Origin: DASUME01 sp038257655
GTDB taxonomy: Bacteria > Myxococcota_A > Polyangia > Polyangiales > DASUME01
DNA length: 38,129 nt
NCBI GenBank assembly: GCA_038257655.1
Contig: JBBSJC010000008.1
Span: forward strand, 1-38,129
Reading direction: 5' to 3'
Positions 1-8,534 of the stretch are shown one piece after another (the first letter of the stretch is position 1; every line of letters starts with the position of its first letter). Under the pieces are notes generated by a model. That model was given only the letters and a program-made list of their open reading frames with translations. It was not told where the DNA came from and ran no database searches. A program made the position numbers and the translations under genes.

Positions 1-3000
1 TGGCTCGGAACGCGGACGCTCGCGTTCACACCCGAGGCTCGCTTCCCCATGGCGACCGAGTACACGGTGGAGATCCCCGCCGGCACGCGTGCCAGCGATG
101 GCAGTGCGCTCGGCAAAGCGGTCGTAAAACAGTTTAAGACCCCCTCCCCCAAGCTCGAGGAAATATCGCCACACGACACCAAAACGCCTACGAGCCGTAC
201 GCCGGTTGTGTTTGCGCGCTTTGATCAGGCGATACAGCGCGCGGCGTTGCTCGAGCAAGCACGGTTCTGCCATAAGCAGCAATGCGTCGGGGCGCGCGAA
301 GCAAGTAAAGATGAAATCAAGGCATCAGAAGATGTGCGCGCGATGTTGGAGCGGGCGCGAAGCGAAGGCGTCGAAGCGCGCACCGTCGCGTTGGTTCCCA
401 CGCAAACGTTAGCCCCAGACGCTCAGATCACACTCAATCTGGGCCGCGTCCCGTCTGCGGAAGGTCCGCGTCTGGGTGCGCCCGTCAGCACCCGTTTTCG
501 TACCCATGGGCTATTGCGCGTCGTGAGCTCTCGTTGCGGCTACGGTCCTCAGTGCTCTCCTTATGATCAGTGGACCGTCAGCCTTAGCAATCCCCTCAAT
601 CCTGAGAGTTTGGATCTCGCCGCTTTCAAGCTGGAACCGACAGCGCGCATAACCGCAGTCAGCGCGGGCTGGAGCGAACGCGGCTTGAGCGATATTTCGA
701 TCAGCGTCGAGGCCCGCGCACGTACCACCTATACCTTGACCGTCCCTGCCGGCGTCCGTGACGTGTTCGGTCAAACCTTGGGCAAAAGCGCCAAGCTCAA
801 GTTCACCGTCGGGGACCCTCAGGCCTCGCTCGATGAGATGCAGCCGCTCACCGTGCTCGACCCCAGGGGCCCGCGGGCGCTCGCGGTACGCAGTGCCGGG
901 GTCGATAAGCTCCGTGTACAGATCTATCGTGTAACCCCAGATCAGTGGCAGGCCTTCGCAAAGCTGCAGGAGCTGCGTCGTGAGGATCAGCCCGCAAAGC
1001 TGCCGGGCAAACGCGTGATCGATACCACGCTCCCGGTGGCCGACCCGAGCGTGGCAAGCAGCACGCTAGTGGATTTGAGCCCGGCGCTCGATAAGGGCCT
1101 TGGACACGCGATAGTGTTGGTTGAGCCAGTCAAGTGGCAGGGGGACTACAAGCCCCGCGTCTTGACCTGGGTAGAGTCGACGCAGCTTGCGATCGATGGC
1201 TTCTTTGACCGCGCCAAAGCCTATGGCTGGGTCACGCGGCTCGAGGACGGCAAGCCGGTCAACGGCGCGTCGATCAGCATCTGGCCGGATAAGATCGAAG
1301 CGCGCAGCGACGAGCACGGCTTAGCTCAGATGTCACTACCGGACGGCGACGAAAGCCGCGGCCGCATGCTCGTAGCGCAGCTCGGTCACGATGTGGCGTT
1401 TTTTCCCGAGCGCTTCTACGAAGGTGGCCAGCAGAGCGGTTGGCGCAAACAAAAAGCAAACCCGGACACCCTACGCTGGTTCGTGTTCGACGATCGGGGA
1501 GCCTATCGCCCCGGGGAAAAGGCCAATCTCAAGGGGTGGGTCCGAAGTACGCAGGCTGAAGAAGGCGGCAAGCTCAGCCTCGTTCCGGGCTTGAGCCAGA
1601 TCCAATATCAGGTGAGCTCCTCGCGCGGTCATAAGCTAGCGGAGGGCAAAGCCAAGGTGAGCGCACTCGGTGGCTTTGATCTTAGCTTCGAGCTGCCCAG
1701 CGACGTGGACCTTGGCTACGCAAACATCCAGATCACGAGCGACCAGAGCCGCGAGCCCCGCGAGACCTCCCACACGATTCGCATCGAAGAGTTCCGCCGA
1801 CCCGAATACGAAGTTTCCGTGAAATCGCGGGAGAGCCAGCACTTTGCAGGCGACGTAATCGCAGTGGACGCCAAAGCCATGTACTACACCGGCGGTCCGC
1901 TCGCGGGTGCACCCACCCAATTTAGCGTTAGCGCCCAGCGCGCGGAGTTCTCGCCTCCCCACCATGGCGAGTACACCTTCGGCGAGCCCATGCGCTGGTT
2001 TGGCTTCTTCGAAGGCGGCGGAGGTCACGCCATGAGTATGAGAGGCGGCATGCCGGGTATGCCGGGCAGGCCCGTGCGCACCGAGACGCTGACGAGTAAG
2101 ACCGATGGCTCCGGCGTCGCGACCCTTGAAATCGTCGCCAAGCAGGCCAAACCGGCCTACGCCCATAGCCTCACCGTGACCGCCAGTATCCAAGACGTCA
2201 ATCGACAAGCTTGGAATGCTCAGACCTCGCTGCTCATTCACCCCTCCGACGTGTACGTCGGCCTCAAGAGCGAGCGGTGGTTCATCAGCCAAGGCGACCC
2301 CCTCTCGGTCAACGTCATCGCAGTCGACTTGGATGGCAAAGATGTAAGCGCGCGCCCGGTGGAAGTCCGCGCGAGCCACTTTGAAACTGAACTGTCCAAA
2401 GGGGAGCAGGTGGAGCGCGAACGCGACGTGCAGCAATGTAGCTTTGCGTCTGAGAGCGCTCCCCACGTCTGCACCTTCAAACCCAAGGAAGTGGGTGAGT
2501 ACCGGATCGTGGCGCGCGTGATCGATGCCAAGGGTCGCCCCAACGACACGCGTATGACGGCTTGGGTGACAGGTCCCACCACCGCCGGCGCGATCAACGT
2601 GAGCACGCAAGAAGTGCAGCTCATCCCCAACAAGCAGGAATACCAGGCGGGCGAGCAAGCCGAGATCCTCGTGCGCTCTCCCCTCTTTCCCGCCGATGCC
2701 ATCATCCGGCATGCGCACGAGGGGATCGAGCATGTGGAACATGTGCGCCTTACGGGGCCAAGCCAGTTGGTGCGCGTGCTGGTTCAGGATGCGTATGCTC
2801 CATCGCTGCATGTGAGTGTGAGTGTCGCCGGCTCCAAGCTCCTCGAGGCAGATAAGAGCCAGCGCGTTCCAGCCTACGCCGAAGGTACAGTCGAGCTTAA
2901 GATTGGGCTGGGATCGCGCGCGTTGAAGGTAGAGGTCAAGCCGCGCGCGAGCGAGCTTGCCCCCGGCAGCCGCACCGGCATCGATGTCACAATCCGCGAC

Positions 3001-5472
3001 ACCGAAGGGGCTGTGCTTCCTAATAGCGAAGTCGCGATCGTAGTGGTGGATGAAGCTGTATTGGCGCTGACGGGATATGCCCCCGGCGATCCGCTCAGCG
3101 CGATGTACCCACCCGTGCCTGCCAGCGTGTGGAGCGTGGCGTTGAGACAGTACGTACGAATCGAGGAGCGCGCTGCGAGTCTGCCGCCTGGCACGGACAT
3201 GATGATGCAAGAAGCCGCAGCCGTTGGAGCCACTGCGGCAGCACCGATGGCCCCGGGTGGGGGTCGTGGCGTCCGCAACAAGTCTCTGATGGCAGCGCGG
3301 GACAGTGCAGAGTCTCAGGGGGAGGGCCCCACGCCTAGCCTGCGGAAAGATTTCTCCCCCATCGCGCTGTTTGCCCCCAAATTGGTTACAGACCGACAGG
3401 GTATCGCCCATGTCGACTTTGCCCTACCCGATGACCTTACCCGCTATCGCATCTTCGCCCTCGCCGCCTCAGGCGCACAACGATTTGGCAAGGGCGAGGG
3501 AACGATCACGGCTCGTAAGTTGCTGATGGTAAGGCCGTCTGCCCCCCGCTTCCTCAACTTCGGGGACAGCTTCGAGCTACCGATCGTCGTCGATAACCAG
3601 ACGGAGACTGCACTTTCTGTGCTGGTCGCAGCGCGTGCCTCGAATGTCTTGTTTACGTCGGGCCGCGGTCGTCGTGTAGAGGTACCTGCCCATGATCGTG
3701 TGGAGGGTCGCCTACCCATGACCACGCGGGCGGCCGGCAGCGCCCAGATTCAGGTCGCAGCTCAAGCTAAGTCGGCTTCGGATGCTGCTCAGGTTCAACT
3801 CCAGGTCTGGACCCCTGCCACCGACGAAGCTTTCGCAACCTATGGTTCGATCGCCGATGCTCAGGCGATACGTCAGCCAATTGCTGTCCCGGCCGATGTA
3901 ATCACCCAGTTCGGCGGCCTCGAGATCTCGACCTCATCCACCCAGCTGCCAGCGCTGACCGATTCGGTCTTGTATGTGGTCGAATACCCCTTCGAGGGCT
4001 CCGAGCAGATCGCCTCCCGCATGCTGACCCTGTTGGCCCTACGGGATGTGCTGGATGCCTTTGACGTGAAGGGTGTACCGACTGCCGATCAGGCCCAAAC
4101 GATGCTGCAGGCCGACGCCAAGCATCTGCGTGAGATGCAGAATCCCGACGGTGGGTTTCCCTATTGGCAGCGCGGCAACGAGACGGTGCCCTTCCACACC
4201 GTGCACGTACTGCACGCGCTGATTCGCGCGCGTCAGGCTGGTATCGCTGGTCTAGACGAAACGATCGCGCGCGCCCATGCCATCTTGCGCGGTCTCCATC
4301 GCCGTTATCAGAGCGAGCCGGACGTGCGCCGCGCCCTCGAAGCTTACGGGCTCTACGTGGATAGCTTGCTCGGCACGGATGTGCGGGAGCGGGCGAGCTC
4401 TCTATGGAAGGAAGGCAAGCCCGGGGATATGCCGATCGAAGCCATCGGCTGGATACTCAGTGCAGTAGCCAAAATGGATGCACAGGGCAGCCTTGCCAAA
4501 GCCCTACTCAGCACCCTGCAGAACCGCGCCAATGAGACTGCTTCCACTGCGCAGTTCACGGAGAGCTACACCGATACCAACCATGTGCTCTTGCACTCGA
4601 GCCAACGCTCCGATGCGATCGCCCTCGAAGGTATGATGCGCACCGTGCCCGACCACGATCTAGTGCCTAAGGTCGCAAAGGGTCTGCTGGCCCACCGCTC
4701 GCGAGGACACTGGAACAACACGCAGGAAAACGTGTTCGCCGCCCTCGCGCTGCGGGCTTACTTTGACCATTACGAGCAGGAGACCCCGAGCTTTGAAGCG
4801 CGTGCCTTCGTGGGGGCCGTGTTGGTCCAGACAGCGAGCTTCAAGGGGCGCAGCACCGAGCAGCACACCACCTTGGTACCCATGAAGTGGCTAGTCGGCC
4901 AAAAGCCTGGTCCGATCGTAGTGCAGCGCCAGGGACCAGGACGTATGTACTACCGGCTTGGACTGCGTTACGCCCCTAAGCAACTCGATCTGGTCCCAGC
5001 AGACCAGGGCTTTGAGGTCAGTCGCTCCTATCGGGGCGAAGACCAGCCAGAAGACGTCAGCCGCGACGCGAATGGCACCTGGAAGGTGCGTGCCGGTGCG
5101 CGGGTTCGGGTCACGGTGGAGATGGTGACTAAGGCCCGTCGCTATCACGTCGCGTTGGTCGATCCGCTCGCCGCAGGCTTCGAGACGATCCTCACCTCGC
5201 TAAAAATCGGCGCTCAACCTCCGGGCGGCGAAGACGCGCCCTGCCCTGCTTGCAAGGGTATGTGGTGGTCCACCTGGTATGAGCACGATAACCTGCGTGA
5301 AGAGCGTGCCGAAGCGTTCGGTTCCCTCGTGCCTGCGGGTGTTTACACGTACAGTTACCTTGTGCGCGCGACCACCCCTGGACAGTTCGTTGTACCCCCT
5401 GCCAAGGCCGAAGAGATGTACATGCCGGAGACCTTTGGTCGCAGTGGTACAGATCGGATCGTGGTTCATTAG
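1..5472 (+). CDS. Alpha-2-macroglobulin family protein, 5' end missing
   Basis: The reading frame is open from base 1, so the true start and any signal peptide lie upstream; 1823 residues are visible. N-terminal Ig-like segments are followed by macroglobulin (MG) domains, a Gly/Met-rich loop near residues 670-695 and an Ala/Met/Gly-rich stretch near 1070-1100. A helical thiol-ester (TED-like) domain spans roughly 1300-1620, and a C-terminal MG10-like domain carries ATTPGQFVVPPAKAEEMY. Bacterial A2Ms are periplasmic or lipid-anchored proteins thought to trap foreign proteases. The thioester site, normally of the form PxxCxEQ, reads YPFEGSEQ (about 1329-1336): Glu and Gln remain but Cys is Gly1333, so no covalent thioester should form. 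A CPAC pair lies near the C terminus. No pbpC partner is in the window. Family assignment is firm; lack of covalent trapping is inferred from the substitution. Confidence 0.95.
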   Translation, partial: WLGTRTLAFTPEARFPMATEYTVEIPAGTRASDGSALGKAVVKQFKTPSPKLEEISPHDTKTPTSRTPVVFARFDQAIQRAALLEQARFCHKQQCVGAREASKDEIKASEDVRAMLERARSEGVEARTVALVPTQTLAPDAQITLNLGRVPSAEGPRLGAPVSTRFRTHGLLRVVSSRCGYGPQCSPYDQWTVSLSNPLNPESLDLAAFKLEPTARITAVSAGWSERGLSDISISVEARARTTYTLTVPAGVRDVFGQTLGKSAKLKFTVGDPQASLDEMQPLTVLDPRGPRALAVRSAGVDKLRVQIYRVTPDQWQAFAKLQELRREDQPAKLPGKRVIDTTLPVADPSVASSTLVDLSPALDKGLGHAIVLVEPVKWQGDYKPRVLTWVESTQLAIDGFFDRAKAYGWVTRLEDGKPVNGASISIWPDKIEARSDEHGLAQMSLPDGDESRGRMLVAQLGHDVAFFPERFYEGGQQSGWRKQKANPDTLRWFVFDDRGAYRPGEKANLKGWVRSTQAEEGGKLSLVPGLSQIQYQVSSSRGHKLAEGKAKVSALGGFDLSFELPSDVDLGYANIQITSDQSREPRETSHTIRIEEFRRPEYEVSVKSRESQHFAGDVIAVDAKAMYYTGGPLAGAPTQFSVSAQRAEFSPPHHGEYTFGEPMRWFGFFEGGGGHAMSMRGGMPGMPGRPVRTETLTSKTDGSGVATLEIVAKQAKPAYAHSLTVTASIQDVNRQAWNAQTSLLIHPSDVYVGLKSERWFISQGDPLSVNVIAVDLDGKDVSARPVEVRASHFETELSKGEQVERERDVQQCSFASESAPHVCTFKPKEVGEYRIVARVIDAKGRPNDTRMTAWVTGPTTAGAINVSTQEVQLIPNKQEYQAGEQAEILVRSPLFPADAIIRHAHEGIEHVEHVRLTGPSQLVRVLVQDAYAPSLHVSVSVAGSKLLEADKSQRVPAYAEGTVELKIGLGSRALKVEVKPRASELAPGSRTGIDVTIRDTEGAVLPNSEVAIVVVDEAVLALTGYAPGDPLSAMYPPVPASVWSVALRQYVRIEERAASLPPGTDMMMQEAAAVGATAAAPMAPGGGRGVRNKSLMAARDSAESQGEGPTPSLRKDFSPIALFAPKLVTDRQGIAHVDFALPDDLTRYRIFALAASGAQRFGKGEGTITARKLLMVRPSAPRFLNFGDSFELPIVVDNQTETALSVLVAARASNVLFTSGRGRRVEVPAHDRVEGRLPMTTRAAGSAQIQVAAQAKSASDAAQVQLQVWTPATDEAFATYGSIADAQAIRQPIAVPADVITQFGGLEISTSSTQLPALTDSVLYVVEYPFEGSEQIASRMLTLLALRDVLDAFDVKGVPTADQAQTMLQADAKHLREMQNPDGGFPYWQRGNETVPFHTVHVLHALIRARQAGIAGLDETIARAHAILRGLHRRYQSEPDVRRALEAYGLYVDSLLGTDVRERASSLWKEGKPGDMPIEAIGWILSAVAKMDAQGSLAKALLSTLQNRANETASTAQFTESYTDTNHVLLHSSQRSDAIALEGMMRTVPDHDLVPKVAKGLLAHRSRGHWNNTQENVFAALALRAYFDHYEQETPSFEARAFVGAVLVQTASFKGRSTEQHTTLVPMKWLVGQKPGPIVVQRQGPGRMYYRLGLRYAPKQLDLVPADQGFEVSRSYRGEDQPEDVSRDANGTWKVRAGARVRVTVEMVTKARRYHVALVDPLAAGFETILTSLKIGAQPPGGEDAPCPACKGMWWSTWYEHDNLREERAEAFGSLVPAGVYTYSYLVRATTPGQFVVPPAKAEEMYMPETFGRSGTDRIVVH

Positions 5473-5531
5473 CAACACAAGTTCCTTGTCGATTTGCATT
5501 TTGTCGTGCAACCTCGGCTCGACTAAGAACT

Positions 5532-5536
5532 AGGAG
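5532..5536 (+). promoter_or_regulatory. Ribosome binding site selecting the ATG at 5542
   Basis: AGGAG is followed by five bases and then ATG at 5542. Two alternative in-frame starts, GTG 5536 and ATG 5539, overlap or abut this motif and would be too close to it. Confidence 0.6.
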
Positions 5537-5541
5537 TGATG

Positions 5542-6129
5542 ATGGCTGCGAAGAAGAAGACCTCGAAGACAGACTTCGTACGGAAGTTCCCCGACCTGCC
5601 CGCTGCAGACGTCGTCAAGAAGGGTGCCGAGGCGGGGCTCAAGTTCTCTGACAAATACGTCTATAAGGTTCGCGCCGTGGACCGTAGTAAGAGCAAGAAG
5701 AGCGGCGCGCCTGGCGCGCCTGCTAAGGCCGCCGGTGCTCCCAAGGCACCCAAGGCACCTTCCGCCCCCAAGGCTTCAGGCGCCATGACCACGACCGATT
5801 TCGTCAAGTCACTGCCGCCCAAGATGTCCTTCAAGGAAGCTGCCGAGAAGGCGTCCAAGCTCGGCATCAAGCTTTCGAAGGGTTACTTCTACGTGCTCAA
5901 GTCGGGCGCAAAGAAGGCACCCGACGCAGCCAAGGGCGGCGGCGCAGCGGCTCCCAAGGGCAAGCCCGGCCGCAAGCCGAAAGCAGCGTCCGTGAGCGTG
6001 AGTGGCAAGGGCCTTCGCATCACGTCGGACGATCCGAACGAGCAGGCGTTGATCAATGCCGTGCGCAACCTCGGCGCCGGTCGCTCACGCGGGCTCATCG
6101 ACAGCATCGAGAAGTTCGAGCGCGGCTGA
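5542..6129 (+). CDS. Basic Lys/Ala/Pro-rich protein with duplicated ~36-residue motif, probably nucleic-acid binding
   Basis: This 195-residue protein has no signal peptide. Two related motifs, residues 10-45 and 85-121, share the pattern TDFV(R/K)..P, then Lys/Ala-rich helix, then GLKFS..YVYKVR or GIKLS..YFYVLK. They are joined by a low-complexity linker of repeated APKAP units (46-84). A second basic linker (122-157) contains GKPGRKPK, resembling an AT-hook-like clamp. The C terminus (158-195) is a predicted amphipathic helix containing INAVRNLGAGRSRGL. The composition is that of bacterial histone-like or nucleoid-associated proteins, and I recall similar motifs in myxobacterial proteins, but I cannot name the family. 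It starts 69 bases after the alpha-2-macroglobulin and ends before a strong hairpin, so it may be the last gene of that transcript or have its own promoter. DNA binding is inferred from composition only. Confidence 0.8.
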   Translation: MAAKKKTSKTDFVRKFPDLPAADVVKKGAEAGLKFSDKYVYKVRAVDRSKSKKSGAPGAPAKAAGAPKAPKAPSAPKASGAMTTTDFVKSLPPKMSFKEAAEKASKLGIKLSKGYFYVLKSGAKKAPDAAKGGGAAAPKGKPGRKPKAASVSVSGKGLRITSDDPNEQALINAVRNLGAGRSRGLIDSIEKFERG

Positions 6130-6134
6130 TTGAG

Positions 6135-6179
6135 CCAGCGACCCCAGACGACCTGCTCAGGTAGGTCGTCGGTCGCTGG
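6135..6179 (+). terminator. Long GC-rich hairpin, probable terminator
   Basis: The outer stem CCAGCGACC (6135-6143) pairs with GGTCGCTGG (6171-6179). After a three-base bulge, GACGACCT (6147-6154) pairs with AGGTCGTC (6163-6170) around an 8-base loop. That gives 17 perfect pairs, starting five bases after the stop codon. There is no T tract, so it may act with Rho or mainly protect the mRNA 3' end. Confidence 0.6.
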
Positions 6180-6189
6180 GCGACGGGGA

Positions 6190-6237
6190 CGCGGTTGCAT
6201 CCGCGAACGGCGATCGGGCTGCACGGACGCAACCGCG
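6190..6237 (+). other. Second intergenic stem-loop, function unknown
   Basis: CGCGGTTGC (6190-6198) pairs with GCAACCGCG (6229-6237). The stem continues with one A-C mismatch into TCCG/CGGA, enclosing a 20-base loop. It lies ten bases after the first hairpin and about 170 bases before the parvulin gene, so it could be part of a tandem terminator or a structured leader. The rest of the 280-base spacer (6238-6409) shows nothing I recognise. Confidence 0.45.
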
Positions 6238-6409
6238 GACGTGGAACAGCCCGTGCTGGCGCAACCGTCGCGCATCTCGGCTCAAATGATGTTAAAACAA
6301 GCTGCCGAGCACGCTACAAGGGCGGGCCAGGCGGTCTTGCGACCCTTGCGACAGCCAGCTCCATATGGTAGCTGGGCCAGAACCTCCAAGCCGGGCTAAA
6401 CCATTGCGT

Positions 6410-7444
6410 ATGCAGCGAAAACCCAATCTCGCCAGCGTGTTCGCCAGCGTGCTCGCAGCCTGTCTTCTCGGCAGCGGCTGCGGAGGCAAAGATAAGACCG
6501 ATAGCGCGCCTACCGGCCCTGAGACCAAGCACGGGCTCACCGGTGACCAAGCCAAGCAGCCGCTCGTGCAGATCGGTGAGTCCGTGATCACAGTGGGAGA
6601 CTTCGCCGAAGAGCTCGCGCAAAAGTCGCCCTATCTTCGCGCACGCTGGTCCGCGCCTGAGCGTCGACGCCAGCTCTTGGATGAGATGGTCAAGTTCGAG
6701 CTGCTTGCCCGTGAAGCTACGCGTCGTGGTCTCGACAAAGACGACGAGGTCGTACGCACGAAGAAGCAAGTGATGATTCAGCAGATGATGAAGAGCGAGT
6801 TCGAAGACAAGGTCAAGCTGGCTGACATCACGGACCAGGAGATCGAGGCCTACTACAAAGCCCATCCCGAAGAGTTCAATAAGCCAGCGCAGATGCGCGC
6901 CAGTCAGATCGTCATCAAGGACGAGGCCAAGGCCAAAAAGCTGCTCAAGCAAATCGTCGAGCGCCAAGACGACAACAAACTATTTCGCGAGCTGGCCGAG
7001 CAGCACAACGAAGATCTCGAGACGAAAACGCGCCTCGGCGATCTCCAGTTCTTCTCGCTTCCCGCCCAACGTCTCGAAGGTGACCCGCCGGTGCCAGACG
7101 CCGTGGCCGAGGCAGCTTTCAAGCTAGAGAAGATTGGCGAAGTCGCCCCGCAGCTGATCAAGACAGAGCAGGGATTCCATATCGTCAAGCTCACTGGTAA
7201 GCGTAAGGAGCTTGCGCGAGCGCTCGATCACGCGCGCCGGCCGATCCAGCACAAGCTGTGGCGAGAGAAGCGCGAAGCTTCGATCGAGAGCTTTGTCACC
7301 TCCCTGCGTGACAAAGCGAAAGTCGAAGAGAACCTGGAAGTTTTGAGTCAGTTGAAGACGCCACCCGTCGAGCTCAACCCCGGTCAGCCTTTCATTCCGG
7401 GCCATTCCGGCCGTCCCGGTAGCAAGCCCGCTGGACACCCATGA
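6410..7444 (+). CDS. Parvulin-type peptidyl-prolyl cis-trans isomerase lipoprotein (PrsA/SurA-like)
   Basis: This 344-residue protein probably catalyses prolyl isomerisation and chaperones proteins in the envelope. The ATG at 6410 was chosen over the upstream in-frame ATG at 6365 because it gives a clean signal: MQRKPN followed by a hydrophobic stretch. There are two possible lipobox cysteines, Cys18 (LAAC) and Cys24 (LGSGC). A SurA_N-like helical region (about 40-155) contains FAEELAQKSPYLR. A PpiC rotamase domain (about 160-265) runs from MRASQIVIKDE to TEQGFHIVKLTGKR. The C-terminal ~60 residues are helical, then Pro/Gly-rich. The stop overlaps the next start (ATGA), so the two parvulins are translationally coupled and probably act together on outer-membrane or secreted clients. 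Family assignment is firm; specific clients are unknown. Confidence 0.9.
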   Translation: MQRKPNLASVFASVLAACLLGSGCGGKDKTDSAPTGPETKHGLTGDQAKQPLVQIGESVITVGDFAEELAQKSPYLRARWSAPERRRQLLDEMVKFELLAREATRRGLDKDDEVVRTKKQVMIQQMMKSEFEDKVKLADITDQEIEAYYKAHPEEFNKPAQMRASQIVIKDEAKAKKLLKQIVERQDDNKLFRELAEQHNEDLETKTRLGDLQFFSLPAQRLEGDPPVPDAVAEAAFKLEKIGEVAPQLIKTEQGFHIVKLTGKRKELARALDHARRPIQHKLWREKREASIESFVTSLRDKAKVEENLEVLSQLKTPPVELNPGQPFIPGHSGRPGSKPAGHP

Positions 7445-8433
7445 TGGCTCGCGTGCGCTCTGTAACCCTTATGTTGCTCGCGGTTTTCACGGCCGTGGGC
7501 GCCTCGGCGGCTTTCTCTGGTCTTGCGCCTTCTGCGGCGCAGGCCGCGGAAAAGGGCGACATCATCGAGCGCATCATTGCCGTGGTAAATGGTGAGGCGT
7601 TGCTACTGAGCGAGCTCAGGCAACGGGCCGCGCCGTTTTTACCGCGTCTACTGCAAGCGCCCGAGCTGCAGCGCATGACCCTGATGACACAGCTCTACGA
7701 TGAGCTCCTCACGCAAATCATCGACGAGCGGCTGCTTGAACAAGAGTCGCGCAAGTTGTCCGTAAGCGTCACGAGCGCCGATGTGGATCGCGCAATCGAC
7801 AACGTAAAGCGCCAGAGCGGGCTCGACGGCCCCGCGTTTTGGGATGCGGTGCGCGCGCAGGGCTTCGAAGAGGACCAGTATAAGGGCGACGTGCGCAGGC
7901 AGCTGTTGCGCTTGAAGGTCGTGAACCAGAAGGTTCGCAGCCGGATCAACATCACCGAAGACGACGTGCGCCGTAAGTACGACCAGACGCTGCGCGCGGC
8001 GCGCAGGACGGGGACATTCCTCGTCTCCCACGTGTTTATGGCGGTCGAGGCGGGCAGTGCCACCAACCTTGCACAGGTGAAAGCCGAGGCCGACGCACTC
8101 CGTGCCTCACTGACACCAGATTCGTTCGACGCGGCGATCGAAAAGGTAGGTGGCGGCGATCTTGGGTGGGTGCAGCAGCAGGATCTGCCCGAGGCCTTGG
8201 CCACGGCGCTGCTCGATCTCGAACCCAAACAGATAAGCCAGCCAGTGCGCGGGCCCGCCGGTATCCATATCTTCCATCTGCGCGAGCGCAAGGAAGGTGG
8301 CGCAGCCGTGCCGAGCTTCGAGAGCGCAAAGAACGATCTGTATCGTTCGATGGTCGATCAAGCGATGGCAAAGCAAGAAGTCGCGTTCCTCGAAGAGCTG
8401 CGCAAGCAAAGCCTGATCTCGCGGCGCCTCTGA
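7441..8433 (+). CDS. SurA-like periplasmic peptidyl-prolyl isomerase
   Basis: This 330-residue protein has a classical signal peptide ending PSAAQA-A near residues 36-38. The following IIERIIAVVNGEALLLSEL is a typical SurA N-terminal opening. One PpiC rotamase domain follows (about 192-283), from GTFLVSHVFMAVE to GPAGIHIFHLRERKEGG. E. coli SurA has two rotamase domains; only one is present here, as in many Myxococcota homologues. Start choice is ambiguous between adjacent ATGs at 7441 and 7444; the first overlaps the upstream stop as ATGA. It presumably folds or escorts outer-membrane proteins, jointly with the upstream lipoprotein parvulin. I did not name it surA because the domain layout differs and a second paralogue sits beside it. 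Confidence 0.9.
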   Translation: MMARVRSVTLMLLAVFTAVGASAAFSGLAPSAAQAAEKGDIIERIIAVVNGEALLLSELRQRAAPFLPRLLQAPELQRMTLMTQLYDELLTQIIDERLLEQESRKLSVSVTSADVDRAIDNVKRQSGLDGPAFWDAVRAQGFEEDQYKGDVRRQLLRLKVVNQKVRSRINITEDDVRRKYDQTLRAARRTGTFLVSHVFMAVEAGSATNLAQVKAEADALRASLTPDSFDAAIEKVGGGDLGWVQQQDLPEALATALLDLEPKQISQPVRGPAGIHIFHLRERKEGGAAVPSFESAKNDLYRSMVDQAMAKQEVAFLEELRKQSLISRRL

Positions 8434-8534
8434 GCCTCACGCGGAGGTGAGCGCTCAAGCACCTCGCGAGGAACAGACCGACGTACGAAGGCTACTGACG
8501 TAAAACCTCCGCGACGTGATAGAACCTGTGCCGC

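Noticed and set aside
1636..3411. 591-codon open frame on the minus strand inside the alpha-2-macroglobulin gene
   Set aside because: The opposite strand encodes a clear family member throughout. The antisense product is rich in His, Arg and Gly without any domain, as expected from high-GC codon usage.
6365..6409. Upstream ATG extension of the lipoprotein parvulin
   Set aside because: It would place 15 polar residues before a clean lipoprotein signal, which would disrupt export.
8434..8534. Terminator between the SurA-like gene and the DUF4178 gene
   Set aside because: GAGGTG/CACCTC and a CCTCGCGAGG palindrome are present but short and without a T tract; too weak to call.
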